Assembly: GCF_900637545.1 (NCBI RefSeq)
Contig: NZ_LR134376.1
Span: 1,073,001 to 1,137,000, forward strand
DNA: 64,000 bases
Reading direction: 5' to 3'
Source of the DNA: Aeromonas encheleia
Lineage (GTDB): Bacteria; Pseudomonadota; Gammaproteobacteria; Enterobacterales; Aeromonadaceae
Shown: one piece after another, positions 1 through 10,204 of the stretch
How the letters are laid out: each line of letters opens with the position of its first letter
Position numbering within the stretch: the first letter of the stretch is position 1
Notes under the pieces: model-generated
Database searches by the model: none
What the model was told of the DNA's origin: nothing
Seen by the model: the letters and a program-made list of their open reading frames with translations, nothing else
Position numbers and translations under genes: made by a program

Positions 1-192
1 ATCACCGATGCCCGCGTGCAGAACGTGGCCGACTTCCTGAAGATCGGTGATGTTGTGAAGGTGAAGGTACTGGAAGTGGACCGTCAAGGCCGCGTGCGTC
101 TCTCCATCAAGGAAGCGAATGCATCGACCGAAGCCGCCGCCCCGGTTGCTGACGTGGCCGTTGCCGCCGTCGAAGAGCCGACTGCCGAATAA
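1..192 (+). CDS. pnp: Polyribonucleotide nucleotidyltransferase, C-terminal end (partial)
   Basis: This is the last 63 codons of an ORF that enters from the left edge. The visible part is the end of an S1 RNA-binding domain ([18 protein letters not shown], then RVRLSIKEA), followed by an Ala/Val/Glu-rich tail. Such an S1 end and acidic tail are typical of PNPase, the 3'-5' phosphorolytic exoribonuclease of the RNA degradosome. Other S1 proteins cannot be excluded from the fragment alone. A terminator follows directly. Confidence 0.8.
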   Translation: MTDARVQNVADFLKIGDVVKVKVLEVDRQGRVRLSIKEANASTEAAAPVADVAVAAVEEPTAE

Positions 193-210
193 GGCTGCCG
201 TGCCGTCAAG

Positions 211-236
211 AAGCCGACCTCAGGGTCGGCTTTTTT
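211..236 (+). terminator. Rho-independent terminator after pnp
   Basis: The stem AAGCCGACC / GGTCGGCTT closes on a short loop and is followed by a run of six T. It lies 18 nt after the pnp stop codon. Confidence 0.85.
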
Positions 237-257
237 GTGCCCGCGTCTCGGGCGCCG

Positions 258-286
258 TTGTTTCTTATGAGCCCCTCTGCTACAAC
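258..286 (+). promoter_or_regulatory. Candidate sigma-70 promoter of the MFS gene
   Basis: TTGTTT and TACAAC are separated by exactly 17 nt and lie about 40 nt upstream of the MFS start codon. This is a pattern match only. Confidence 0.5.
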
Positions 287-325
287 AGTGGGCTCCCCGT
301 GCGACGGGTAACAAGGAGCAGTACG

Positions 326-1543
326 ATGTCGTGGGCCCTCCTCAGGCAGTTTCCCCCCCTGGTCTGGACCGTGATCCTGGGCACCTTCCTGGTGCGCACC
401 AGCTATTACATGGTCTGGCCCTTTCTCTCCATCTTGCTCTATCGGGAGTATGCGCTCTCGGCCACCAGCATAGGGGCCATGCTGGGCGCGAGTGCGGCGC
501 TCTCGACCCTGATCAGCTTCTACGGCGGCTGGCTGTCGGACCGGCTGGGGCGACGCAACATCCTGCTGGCGGGCTGCCTGGTCGCGTTGCTCTGCTATGG
601 CCTGCTCGGTTTCTCCCACTCTGTGCTCTGGTTGGGGCTCGGGGTGATCGGCAGCGGCCTCGCCTCCGGGCTCATCGATGCCCCCGGCAAGGCGCTGATG
701 GCCGACAGCCTAGATTCCCCCAAGGCCCGCGAGCTGGCGCTGCACCTGCGTTACTTCCTGCTCAACCTGGGGGCGGCGATCGGACCTCTGCTCGGAGTGA
801 CCCTCGGCATCAGCGCCCAGCAGCAGACCTTCCTGCTGCTCTCCGGCAGCTATCTGTTGCTGGGCGCCGCCTTCGTCTGGGGCTTTCGTCGGCTGAGGAA
901 GCAAGAGGTGCGCAGCAGCGGGCTGGGCCTGCGCGATGCCATCAGGGTGCTGTGGCTAGATCGGGGCTTTCTGTTGCTGGTGATGGCCAACCTGCTGATG
1001 GTGCTGGTCTATTCCCAGTTTCATTCGCCGCTGGTGCAGTACCTGACCCGGGCCGAGACCCCCGAGGTGGCGCGACTGGTCGCCATCCTGGTAACGATCA
1101 ATGCGCTGACCGTGGTGGTGCTGCAATTCCCGCTGCTGCATCTGCTCGCGCGCTGGCCGGGCAAGGTGCGGCTGCAGCTCGGCATCATGCTGTTTCTGGG
1201 GGCTCAGGTGCTGTTTGCGCTGGGGGATCCCGCCCAGTGGTCGCACTGGATCGGGGCCGTGCTGCTGCTGAGCGTGGGGGAGACCATCTTGTTCCCGCTG
1301 CTCAACGTGCTGATCGATCAGATGTCTCCCCCTCATCTGAAAGGGAGCTATTTCGGGGCCGGCGCTTTAGCCGGACTGGGCGGCGCCATAGGGGCCGTGC
1401 TGGGAGGCTGGATCATCGAGCGGTGGAGCGGGCAGTCACTCTACATCCTGATGACGCTGCTCTGTGTGCTGACTTCCTTGCTGTATGCCTGGGGAGCGCG
1501 GATCCCGCGCCCCGCCCTGGCGAGAGCCGGCGCCGGCTCCTGA
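326..1543 (+). CDS. MFS transporter (MdtH-like drug/H+ antiporter family)
   Basis: This 405-residue inner-membrane protein has about twelve hydrophobic segments. After the second segment it shows the major-facilitator signature GGWLSDRLGRRNILLAG, the GxxxDRxGRR loop. Length and layout fit the DHA1 family; MdtH of E. coli is 402 aa. The frame stays open further upstream, but the ATG at 326 follows AAGGAGCAGTACG and begins directly with the hydrophobic N-terminus, so it is preferred. It is probably monocistronic, with its own promoter. The stop lies only 3 nt from the convergent DsrE-like gene, leaving no room for a separate terminator. The substrate cannot be deduced. Confidence 0.85.
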   Translation: MSWALLRQFPPLVWTVILGTFLVRTSYYMVWPFLSILLYREYALSATSIGAMLGASAALSTLISFYGGWLSDRLGRRNILLAGCLVALLCYGLLGFSHSVLWLGLGVIGSGLASGLIDAPGKALMADSLDSPKARELALHLRYFLLNLGAAIGPLLGVTLGISAQQQTFLLLSGSYLLLGAAFVWGFRRLRKQEVRSSGLGLRDAIRVLWLDRGFLLLVMANLLMVLVYSQFHSPLVQYLTRAETPEVARLVAILVTINALTVVVLQFPLLHLLARWPGKVRLQLGIMLFLGAQVLFALGDPAQWSHWIGAVLLLSVGETILFPLLNVLIDQMSPPHLKGSYFGAGALAGLGGAIGAVLGGWIIERWSGQSLYILMTLLCVLTSLLYAWGARIPRPALARAGAGS

Positions 1544-1546
1544 CGG

Positions 1547-1900
1547 CTAGAAACTCAGCACCTTGTCGGCCGCCAGGGTCCACTGGGCCAGCAGGGGCAG
1601 GGTGCCTATCTCTATGCCCTCGATGAGGGGCAGGGTACTGATGCCGCGCGCGTCTGTGCAGCTCTTGCACAGCCGGATCGCGGTGCCCTGTGCCAGCAGG
1701 ATCTCCAGCATCTGGCGCAGGTTGTAGCCCTCGGCCGGCGCCTGGCTCGCCAGCGCGGCGCCGACGGCGTCGGACATCAGGAATAGTTTCAGGATGACGC
1801 CGCCCTGCTCGTTGAGGGCGATGGCAAGGCGCAGGGCATTGAACAGGGATTCGCTGCCGTAGGGGGCACCGTTGGCGATGATGACGAACTGTTGCTTCAT
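1547..1900 (-). CDS. DsrE/DsrF-like (YchN-type) protein
   Basis: This 117-residue cytosolic protein begins MKQQFVIIANGAPYGSES and contains KLFLMSDAV and a later CKSCTDARG. That is the DsrE/F fold layout (YchN, TusBCD relatives) used in sulfur relay or small-thiol chemistry. The conserved cysteine region suggests redox or sulfur handling, but no partner genes are adjacent. An in-frame ATG 12 nt upstream exists, but GGAG sits at the right distance from the ATG at 1900. Confidence 0.75.
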   Translation of the reverse strand: MKQQFVIIANGAPYGSESLFNALRLAIALNEQGGVILKLFLMSDAVGAALASQAPAEGYNLRQMLEILLAQGTAIRLCKSCTDARGISTLPLIEGIEIGTLPLLAQWTLAADKVLSF

Positions 1901-2061
1901 GTGAGACTCCATGCTGAAAGCCGTTATTGTAGCGCCATCTCGCGGGAACTGGCGTGATGTTGCGCAAACCCTGTCGTACCCTTTGAGTCTTCGGCTTGAC
2001 CCGGGGAGGTGAGTCGGGTCTGATAGGCGGCCATCAAAAATGGCAGATTCATGAGGTTGTT

Positions 2062-2454
2062 ATGTGGAAGTTTGTCGGAATTAGCATGCTGTTGTTGGCC
2101 GGTCAGGCCTATGGCAGTGAGGAAATTGGCTGCAAGGCGCAGCATCAGGCCGTGACGGAGCAGCTGGCCTTTGCCAAGGCCCATGACAATGGGGCTCAGG
2201 TGGCCGGGCTGGAGCAAGCCTTGCGCAACATCGAGGCCCATTGCACCGATGCCGGCCTGCTCAAGGAGCAGCAGCAAGAGGTCGCCAAGCAGAAGGAAGA
2301 GGTGAACGAGCGGCTGCTCGATCTGCAGAACGCCCGGGTGTCGGGCAAGCCGGACAAGATCGCCAAGAAGCAGGCCAAGCTGGAGGAGGCGCAGGCCGAG
2401 CTGCTGGAGGCCCAGCGCAAGCTGGAGGCGTTGCAGAAACTGGTCAAACCCTGA
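2062..2454 (+). CDS. DUF1090 periplasmic coiled-coil protein (YqjC-like)
   Basis: This 130-residue protein starts with a signal peptide (MWKFVGISMLLLAGQAYGSE). It has two spaced cysteines, then a long charged helix rich in K, E, Q and A with heptad character (QKEEVNERLLDLQNARVSGK, later KKQAKLEEAQAELLEAQRK). Length and pattern match the DUF1090 family (E. coli YqjC), whose function is not established. The chosen ATG begins the signal peptide directly; the frame is open upstream. A terminator follows. Confidence 0.8.
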   Translation: MWKFVGISMLLLAGQAYGSEEIGCKAQHQAVTEQLAFAKAHDNGAQVAGLEQALRNIEAHCTDAGLLKEQQQEVAKQKEEVNERLLDLQNARVSGKPDKIAKKQAKLEEAQAELLEAQRKLEALQKLVKP

Positions 2455-2471
2455 CATCGCTGTCGTGTCAT

Positions 2472-2502
2472 AAAAAAAGCCGGGAGATCCCGGCTTTTTT
2501 TA
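2472..2502 (+). terminator. Bidirectional terminator
   Basis: An A-tract, the stem AAGCCGGGA/TCCCGGCTT and a T-tract lie 17 nt after the DUF1090 stop. It can also end transcripts coming from yfhL on the minus strand. Confidence 0.85.
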
Positions 2503-2506
2503 TTCG

Positions 2507-2603
2507 TTGACGGTGGATGCCGACCAACGTCTTCAGTCACTGCTCTTCGGTTCCCACGTGAGCGGGATCCTGGATTATGCAGTCCCTGAGTCGCAGACGC
2601 CGG
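2507..2603 (-). repeat. Decayed second echo of the yfhL 3' end
   Basis: Read on the minus strand, this segment still encodes a recognisable YfhL tail (DCIIQDPAHV, then TEEQ). The reading is broken by a stop codon and carries several substitutions. It is the more degenerate of two extra copies of the yfhL end lying between yfhL and the terminator. Confidence 0.8.
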
Positions 2604-2710
2604 TTATTGCTTGTGCATCAGAACAAACTTGTCCAGCCACTGCTCTTCGGTTTCCACGTGGGCGGGATCCCGGAGGATGCAGTCCACAAGGCGCAGACGC
2701 TGATGCAAAT
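2604..2710 (-). repeat. First echo of the yfhL 3' end
   Basis: This is a 107-bp partial duplicate lying directly downstream of the yfhL stop. It keeps an open tail ([19 protein letters not shown], then KQ and a stop) aligning with the real tail ([19 protein letters not shown], then RQ and a stop). A frameshift near the last Cys-Pro separates it from a CISVC stretch. The echo is therefore a diverged but coding-like gene end. Confidence 0.9.
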
Positions 2711-2711
2711 T

Positions 2712-4323
<1,612 letters not shown>

Positions 4324-4777
4324 GTTGGACTCTTTCTATCTGATTGCAAATCAGGACGGCGCCACCTGATGGCGTCGTATAGGTTGATGGCGTTGCGCGA
4401 CCGTACTCGACGCACGGCCACCCAAAGCGGGTACACCCTGAGCACTAAATGGCTCGATACTGCGGATATACGGGGTGCGAGATTGTACTCGTCACAGGCC
4501 CATCATGCAATTTGAGCCGGCGGGCAGGATGAGTACCCTTGTTCATTTTACGCTCAGACAGCCGATGCTAGCGTGTCAGGGACCCGGTACGGGACATAGT
4601 TGGGCGATAAATAGATCTTTTCCTCTAAAAAGCCCATCTCCAAGTTGAAATTTTGTCCGACTCGGGAAAGAATGCGCGCTCGGTATTGGCCTCGGGCGAG
4701 AGCGACTCGTGACAAGGGACAGACCGAGGATGAACCGGCTTCAGGCCAACAGGTACAGGAAACCATACAGGAACTTT
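4324..4777. other. Intergenic region between trhP and ldt (454 bp)
   Basis: This is a divergent intergenic region that must hold promoters for both flanking genes. I see no convincing gene in it. Apart from the promoter candidate listed separately, nothing was recognised. Confidence 0.6.
4645..4673 (+). promoter_or_regulatory. Candidate sigma-70 promoter for the L,D-transpeptidase gene
   Basis: TTGAAA and AAGAAT are spaced by 17 nt, with a leader of about 100 nt before the start codon at 4778. This is a pattern match only. Confidence 0.4.
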
Positions 4778-5704
4778 ATGAATCCCCTTCGCTTTGCCGC
4801 TTCGGCCCTTTTATGTACTCTGACCCTGGTCAGCCAGCAGGCCGCGGCCGTCGAGTACGCGCTGCCTGCCGACAACAGCCGTCTGATCGGCGAGAACCAG
4901 GAGTACGTAGTGCCCGCGGACAATCGCCCGCTGGAGCAGATCGCCTCCGACTTCCAGTTGGGCCTGACCAACATCATGGAAGCGAACCCGGGCGTCGACC
5001 CCTATCTGCCGACCCCGGGCAGCAAGCTGACCATACCCCATCAGCTGATCCTGCCGAATGCGCCCCGTGAAGGGATCGTCATCAACGTGGCCGAGATGCG
5101 GCTCTACTACTACCCGAAAGGCCAGAACGTGGTGCAGGTGCTGCCCATCGGCATCGGCCAGCTGGGGGTGAATACCCCGGAGAACTGGATCACCAAGGTG
5201 GAGCGCAAGCGTGCCAACCCGACCTGGACCCCGACCGAGAACATCCGTCGTCGTTACGCCGCCCAGGGCAAGACCCTGCCCGCGGTCTGGCCGGCCGGTC
5301 CCGATAACCCCATGGGCCTGCACGCCCTCTACATCGGCAACCTCTACGCCATCCACGGTACCAACGCCACCTTCGGCATCGGTCTGCGGGTGAGCAGCGG
5401 CTGTGTGCGCCTGCGCGCCGACGACATCAAGTACCTGTTCGACAAGGTGCCGGTCGGTACCCGCGTCCAGTTCGTCAACCAGCCGGTGAAGTCCACCATC
5501 GAGCCGGATGGCGGCCGCTACATGGAAGTCCATGAGCCGCTCTCTCGCAACGAGGCGGAGTTCAACTCCACCGAGTCGGTGCCACTGCCCATGACCCCGG
5601 CCATCAGCCGCTTCATCGCCCACGCCGAGAGTGACTCCAACGTGGTCAAGCAGGTGCTGGAACAGCGTAGCGGCATGCCGACCCGCCTCAACCCGCAGGT
5701 CTGA
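4778..5704 (+). CDS. Periplasmic L,D-transpeptidase (ErfK/YbiS/YcfS/YnhG family)
   Basis: This 308-residue exported enzyme has a signal peptide (residues 1-24), then a LysM-like segment (about 40-92; [17 protein letters not shown]). The YkuD catalytic domain is at about 97-240. The catalytic motif is complete: AIHGTN with His193, then VSSGCVRLR with Cys209. The family cross-links peptidoglycan meso-DAP residues (3-3 bonds) or attaches Braun lipoprotein; sequence alone does not tell which. The ATG at 4778 follows AGGAACTTT and starts the signal peptide; upstream in-frame codons look non-coding. A strong terminator follows. Confidence 0.9.
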   Translation: MNPLRFAASALLCTLTLVSQQAAAVEYALPADNSRLIGENQEYVVPADNRPLEQIASDFQLGLTNIMEANPGVDPYLPTPGSKLTIPHQLILPNAPREGIVINVAEMRLYYYPKGQNVVQVLPIGIGQLGVNTPENWITKVERKRANPTWTPTENIRRRYAAQGKTLPAVWPAGPDNPMGLHALYIGNLYAIHGTNATFGIGLRVSSGCVRLRADDIKYLFDKVPVGTRVQFVNQPVKSTIEPDGGRYMEVHEPLSRNEAEFNSTESVPLPMTPAISRFIAHAESDSNVVKQVLEQRSGMPTRLNPQV

Positions 5705-5726
5705 GCGTCTCGTCAAGAGACCCGAT

Positions 5727-5763
5727 AACAACAACGGCGACCCCAGGGTCGCCGTTGTTGTTT
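5727..5763 (+). terminator. Strong terminator after ldt
   Basis: A long perfect stem (AACAACAACGGCGACC with its complement) has a four-base loop and lies 23 nt after the stop. The arms supply A- and T-rich ends, so it can serve both directions. Confidence 0.8.
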
Positions 5764-5773
5764 GTCAGGCCGC

Positions 5774-6151
5774 TCAGGCTGCGGGCGGGGCATAGAGCGC
5801 GAGCCGGTTGCCCTCTGTGTCTTCGATGATGACCCGGGAGCCGTGGCCGCTGCCGATGGCGTGCAGGGGCTCGAGCACCCGTCCGCCGAGCCGGGGGATC
5901 ATCTGTTCTGCTTCTTTTATCCTATCCCCGAGGGCGAGATAGATGAGGGGGCCGGTGCCACCCGGCTGGTGGTACTCATCCATGGGGCCGAGGCAGGCCG
6001 CCGCATTGTTGCCATCGTGGCGCAACATGGCGAAACGCATCTCCTCCTCCTGTATTGGCGTGACCGGTACGTCGAGCAGGGCCGAATAGAAGGCCATGGC
6101 ACGATCCAGATCCCTTGTCGGAATGTCGGCCCAGACCAGAGTGTTGTCCAT
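5774..6151 (-). CDS. VOC family (glyoxalase/bleomycin-resistance fold) protein
   Basis: This 125-residue protein opens with VWADIPTRDLDRAMAFYSAL, the classic VOC start, and ends EDTEGNRLALYAP, the classic VOC second-half end. Such single-domain proteins bind a metal and a small substrate; many resemble glyoxalase or lactoylglutathione lyase. The substrate is unknown here. The start at 6151 begins the conserved fold; further upstream the frame is open but not conserved-looking. Confidence 0.8.
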   Translation of the reverse strand: MDNTLVWADIPTRDLDRAMAFYSALLDVPVTPIQEEEMRFAMLRHDGNNAAACLGPMDEYHQPGGTGPLIYLALGDRIKEAEQMIPRLGGRVLEPLHAIGSGHGSRVIIEDTEGNRLALYAPPAA

Positions 6152-6233
6152 CTTCGTATTCTCCAGACGTTCCCGGCCGATGCGGCCGGTGGCTCTTAGA
6201 GGGTAGGAGCGGCCGCAGAGGGGCGCCAGCAGT

Positions 6234-6263
6234 GAAAAAACGGCGCCTGACGGCGCCGTTTTT
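6234..6263 (-). terminator. Bidirectional terminator downstream of pmbA
   Basis: The stem AACGGCGCC/GGCGCCGTT with loop TGA is flanked by A6 and T5 tracts. On the minus strand it ends the tldD-pmbA transcript, after two echo copies of the pmbA tail. Confidence 0.85.
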
Positions 6264-6300
6264 GGGTGGGGAAGAGAAGTGGTTTCCGCTCTGAATACAG

Positions 6301-6452
6301 TCACTTGCCTGCGATGTTCAGGCCACCGAAGTGGCTTTGCGCCGGCGCGTAGTGGCCCTCTTGATCCTGGACGTAGTCACTTGCCGGTGATGCTCAAACC
6401 GCCGAAGCGGCTCTGCGCAGGCGCGTAGTAGCCCTTTTCATCCTGAGTGCCG
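6301..6452 (-). repeat. Two extra 76-bp copies of the pmbA 3' end
   Basis: Stop codons at 6453, 6377 and 6301 are spaced exactly 76 bp apart. Each unit encodes a similar tail. The real one is GKGFYAPLIRFGGLSIAGK. The first echo is EKGYYAPAQSRFGGLSITGK. The second echo is EGHYAPAQSHFGGLNIAGK. Each ends in a TGA. The period is not a multiple of three, so each copy sits in a different frame relative to pmbA, yet each tail is still open. Confidence 0.93.
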
Positions 6453-7793
6453 TCACTTACCGGCGATGCTCAACCCACCGAAGCGGATCAGCGGGGCGTA
6501 GAAGCCCTTGCCATCGTCGTGGTGCAGCCGGTCGCCGACCGCCTCCAGCTCACCCAGCAGGCGATAGAAGTTACCCGCCACCGTGATGCCACGCACCGGC
6601 TGGATGCGCACGCCGTCCCGGCACAGGAAGCCGGAGGCGCCGAACGAGAAGTCGCCGCTCACCCCATCTGCCCCCGAGTGCAGGCCATCGAGTTTGACCA
6701 GCTCCAGATACTCGCCCGCCTTGACCTCGGCCTCGCTGTGGGGACCTGTGCCAAACACCAGGTGGCGTGGGCTCACGTCCAGCGCGCCACGGGCGCTGCG
6801 CGCCGCCGCGCCGTTGCTCTGAAGACCGAAGTGGTGGGCGGTGGCGCTGTTGTGCAGCAGGGTCTTGAGCTCCCCCTCGCCAATCAGCAGCAGATCCCGG
6901 GTGGGGGCGCCTTCCCCGTCGAAGGCCTTGATCTTCATTCCGCCCGGCATCTGGATCCGGCTCTCCAGGGTGAGCCAGCGGGAGGCCACACCCTGGCCGA
7001 CCTTGTCGCGCCAGGGGTTGATCCCCTGCTGGGCCCACTTGCCAGACAGCGCGGCCTGGAAGCAGCCAAACAGGCTGGCCAGGCAGTTGAGGGTGAAGAG
7101 GGCACTGTAGCGACCGCTCGGCACGGCTTCCCCCAGCAGCAGGCCGTCGGCCACGGCATGGATCTGCTCGATGAGGGGAGCCGCGTCCAGCTCGTCGAAG
7201 CGGCGCGCATACTGCCCCTGATAGTGCATGGACTGGCGGCCATCACGCTCGATCAGTGCCGAGCTGTGGCAACCGACGCTGAACTCCCTATGCTGGCAGA
7301 GGCTGCCCTGGCTGTTGGCGAGCCAGAGTCGGCTCTCCCCTTCGAAGAAGCCGTTGTAGGGGGCGCCGGTCACATCGGGCAGGGAGAGCATGTCCGCCTC
7401 GAGGCGCAGGGTCAGGGCTATCTTCTCCTCCACCGGGGTGTTGTCGGGCTGGTTGATCTCGGCGCAGTCGGTACTGATGTGGCTGCCTGCGACCCGGATG
7501 GCCTGATCTGCATCTACCCTGGCGAAGCGGCTGGCATCGAGCGCATCCTGCAACATGGCGTCGAGGGCGGCCTCATCCAGGGATTCCGAGTAGGCGATGC
7601 CGACCCGGCCATCCTTGATGAGGCGAATGCCGAGCTGCTGGCTGCTGGTGACCTTGTATTCACCCAGCTCACCCTTGTCGGCCTTGAGGGAGAAGGCCCT
7701 GTCCTGGTTGGCGATGAGGTCCGCCTCGGCGCCAAGATCGGCAACCTTGTTGAGCAGCTGGCCGAGCAGATGATTCATATCGAGTTGGCTCAT
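6453..7793 (-). CDS. PmbA/TldE-type modulator of DNA gyrase family protein
   Basis: This 446-residue cytosolic protein has PmbA/TldE features: a GRYSALFTLNCLASLFGCF region and a glycine-rich C-terminal half (SGDFSFGASGFLCRDG, GITVAGNFYRLL). PmbA/TldE is the non-catalytic or co-catalytic subunit of the TldD/TldE metalloprotease, which trims peptides such as microcin B17 precursor and CcdA. Its start overlaps the tldD-like stop (TGATG), so the pair is translationally coupled and likely forms a heterodimer. Sequence differs clearly from E. coli PmbA, so it may be a second, paralogous pair. Confidence 0.85.
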   Translation of the reverse strand: MSQLDMNHLLGQLLNKVADLGAEADLIANQDRAFSLKADKGELGEYKVTSSQQLGIRLIKDGRVGIAYSESLDEAALDAMLQDALDASRFARVDADQAIRVAGSHISTDCAEINQPDNTPVEEKIALTLRLEADMLSLPDVTGAPYNGFFEGESRLWLANSQGSLCQHREFSVGCHSSALIERDGRQSMHYQGQYARRFDELDAAPLIEQIHAVADGLLLGEAVPSGRYSALFTLNCLASLFGCFQAALSGKWAQQGINPWRDKVGQGVASRWLTLESRIQMPGGMKIKAFDGEGAPTRDLLLIGEGELKTLLHNSATAHHFGLQSNGAAARSARGALDVSPRHLVFGTGPHSEAEVKAGEYLELVKLDGLHSGADGVSGDFSFGASGFLCRDGVRIQPVRGITVAGNFYRLLGELEAVGDRLHHDDGKGFYAPLIRFGGLSIAGK

Positions 7794-9193
7794 CAGGCGT
7801 TACCTCCGACCAGAATATTGTCCACCTTGAGTTGCGGCTGGCCCACCGAGGCGGGGATGGAGCCGGAGACGGAGCCGCACATGCCGGCGGAGATGGCGAG
7901 ATCGCGGCCCACCATGGAGATCTCTCTCAGCACCTGGGGGCCTGTGCCGATCAGGGTCGCCGACTTGAGCGGTTTGGTTATCTTGCCGCGCTCGATGAGG
8001 TAGGCCTCCTGCACGTTGAAGTTGAACTCGCCGGTGCCCGGTTGCACCGAGCCGCCCCCCATCCGCCTGGCATAGATGCCGTGCTCCACCGTGGCCAGCA
8101 TCTCCTCGAGGCTGTGGTTGCCGGCCTCGATATAGGTGTTGCGCATGCGCGAGGCGGGGGCGAACTTGTAGGACTCGCGCCGGCCCGAGCCGGTGCGGGC
8201 ATAGCCGGTCTTCAGCGCCCCCATGCGGTCGGCCAGGAAGCCGGTCAGCACGCCGTCCTTGATGAGCTGGGTGTGCTGGGTCGCCATCCCCTCGTCATCG
8301 ACGTTGATGGAGCCCCAGGCATTGCCCTGCAAGCCTTCGTCCACCGCGTTGACCACCGGGTTGGCGATGAGTTGCCCCATCTTGTCGTGGAACACCGAGG
8401 CCTTCTTGGCGACCGAGGTGGTCTCCAGCAGATGGCCGCACGCCTCGTGGAAGATGACGCCGCCAAAGCCGCTCTCCAGGATGACCGGCAGTTTGCCGCT
8501 CGGGCAGGGGGCGGCGCCCAGCTTCACCAGCGCCTGACGGGTGGCGGAGAGGGCCAGCTCGCGTGGATCGATGAGGGCGGCATGCTCCCAGCCCATCATG
8601 GCGCCGGGGGCCTCATAGCCCACGCTCTGCTCGCTCCCTTCCATGGCTATGCTCTGGGCCGTGATACGGTTGTAGTGGCGACGATCGGCCACCTGCAGCC
8701 CTTCGCTGTTGAAGATCTCCACCTCCTGCTCCCAGCCCAGCGCATTGGCGGAGAACTGGCTCAGTTTGCTGCTCTCGGCGCGGGCCGCGGCATCCATGGC
8801 ATGCAGGTAGGCAATCTTCTGCTCCAGCAGCTTGTCCGCCGACAGCGGCAGGGCGATGGGGTGATGGTCGGTGAGACGGCTGAAATCGAAGGAGGTGGCG
8901 GTCACCACGGGATCGCGCCTGTCTTTGGCCGCCAGCAGGCTGACGATGCGCAGCAACTCATCGCGATCGGCCAGGTTGGTGTAGCCGTAGAGCACCTTGT
9001 GGCCGTAACACAGGCGCACGCCTATGCCGAAATCGAGGCCGCCGCTGATGGATTCTATCTGGCTGGAGAGCAGGCTGAGCTGGCTGCGGCGCTTGCGCTC
9101 CACAAACAGCTCGGCGAAGTCGGCGCCCAGCGCCAGCGCGTGGTCGAGCACGTCGCGGGCAATGGTGGACGCCAGCAGAGAAATCTGGGTCAT
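7793..9193 (-). CDS. TldD-type zinc metalloprotease subunit
   Basis: This 466-residue protein has the TldD active-site motif HEACGH (HExxxH) in GGVIFHEACGHLLE. Family blocks later include SGSGRRESYKFAPASRMRNT and GGGSVQPGTGEFNF. TldD supplies the zinc site of the TldD/TldE protease. The N-terminal half (SLLASTIARDVLDHALALGA) is not like E. coli TldD, suggesting a divergent subfamily. The start at 9193 follows AAGGATATTCC. It is first in a coupled operon with the PmbA-type gene. No precursor-peptide gene was recognised nearby. Confidence 0.87.
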   Translation of the reverse strand: MTQISLLASTIARDVLDHALALGADFAELFVERKRRSQLSLLSSQIESISGGLDFGIGVRLCYGHKVLYGYTNLADRDELLRIVSLLAAKDRRDPVVTATSFDFSRLTDHHPIALPLSADKLLEQKIAYLHAMDAAARAESSKLSQFSANALGWEQEVEIFNSEGLQVADRRHYNRITAQSIAMEGSEQSVGYEAPGAMMGWEHAALIDPRELALSATRQALVKLGAAPCPSGKLPVILESGFGGVIFHEACGHLLETTSVAKKASVFHDKMGQLIANPVVNAVDEGLQGNAWGSINVDDEGMATQHTQLIKDGVLTGFLADRMGALKTGYARTGSGRRESYKFAPASRMRNTYIEAGNHSLEEMLATVEHGIYARRMGGGSVQPGTGEFNFNVQEAYLIERGKITKPLKSATLIGTGPQVLREISMVGRDLAISAGMCGSVSGSIPASVGQPQLKVDNILVGGNA

Positions 9194-9365
9194 GGAATAT
9201 CCTTTTCTGGTCTGTTTCCTGTTTGCTTCCGACCCCGTTCTGATTGTGTTATTGGGGTCGAAGTCATTGTTGCAGACCGGCACAAAAAAGTCGCTATAGC
9301 GTCATTGAATGATATCGATTGGGGTAATCGGTGCGATAACTGCGCCCGGCAGCCCAGATATAGGC

Positions 9366-9475
9366 CGCCGGCAGGGGAGATGAAAGCAGCTAGTGGAGCT
9401 CGCTTAAGGTCTGATCGACCGAGGGCTCGATCTGGTCATCCTGGCTGGCATCGCCCAAGGCCAGCCGACGACATA
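9366..9475 (-). repeat. Decayed echo of the fldB 3' end
   Basis: On the minus strand this encodes LALGDASQDDQIEPSVDQ then TLSELH and a stop. It aligns with the FldB tail [26 protein letters not shown] after a deletion of a few codons. Similarity extends about 25 bp past the stop. The repeat period is about 130 bp. Confidence 0.85.
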
Positions 9476-9510
9476 GTCGTTTCGCTTCTGGAGGAGCCGG
9501 GCAGGCGAGA

Positions 9511-10029
9511 TCAGAGCAGCTCGTGGATCTCGCTCAGGATCTGATCGACCCACTGCTCGATGCGAGGCTCGGTCTGGTCGTACTGGTTGGCGTCATCGAG
9601 GGCCAGGCCGACGAAGTGGCGGCCATCGTCGATCAGCGCCTTGGAGGCATCGAACTCATAACCCTCGTTGGGCCAGTAACCCACCAGCTTGACCCCCTTG
9701 GGCACCAGCTGATCGTGCAACAGGCCGAGGGCATCCTGATACCACTCGCCGTAGCCCAGCTGATCGCCGAGGCCAAACAGGGCTATGATGCGCCCCTCCA
9801 GCTCGAGGTCGGCGATGTCTTCCCAGCGGGATTCCCAGTCTTCCTGCAGCTCACCAAAATCCCAGGTGGAGATGCCGAGGATCAGGATGTCGTACTCCTG
9901 CATGCGGGCGAGGGGCACGTCCTTGATGTTGTGGATATCGACCAGCTCGGGGCCGATGAGGGCACGGATCTTCTCGGCAGCCATCTCGGTGTAGCAGGTG
10001 GTGGAGCCGTAAAACAAACCTATCTTCAT
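9511..10029 (-). CDS. fldB: Flavodoxin FldB
   Basis: This 172-residue protein has the FMN phosphate-binding loop [18 protein letters not shown]. The flavin-stacking loops are [16 protein letters not shown] and [14 protein letters not shown]. The TCYTE loop matches E. coli FldB better than FldA, and its position divergent from xerD is the E. coli fldB-xerD arrangement. Flavodoxins carry single electrons to radical-SAM and biosynthetic enzymes. A diverged copy of its 3' end lies downstream. Confidence 0.93.
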   Translation of the reverse strand: MKIGLFYGSTTCYTEMAAEKIRALIGPELVDIHNIKDVPLARMQEYDILILGISTWDFGELQEDWESRWEDIADLELEGRIIALFGLGDQLGYGEWYQDALGLLHDQLVPKGVKLVGYWPNEGYEFDASKALIDDGRHFVGLALDDANQYDQTEPRIEQWVDQILSEIHELL

Positions 10030-10204
10030 CGCTCTTCTCTTGAATCGCAGTGGGCAACAATGTGCTGGGTAACCTAGGGGAGGGGGCCAGTTTAGCAGAT
10101 TGCCCGGCCCCCTTCACCGGGCAAGGGCCTCAGTTCGTCTCTCCCCTGTGCCTGCCGGCACGGGCCCGCTACAATGAGTCTCCGTTTGCCCAAGACCCAG
10201 CACC

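Noticed and set aside
4554..4766. A 70-codon minus-strand ORF upstream of the L,D-transpeptidase gene
   Set aside because: It runs through the promoter region, has no RBS and no recognisable sequence.
7832..9544. A 570-codon plus-strand ORF across tldD
   Set aside because: It is an antisense shadow: long open frames are common opposite high-GC genes with strong third-position bias, and the composition is not protein-like.
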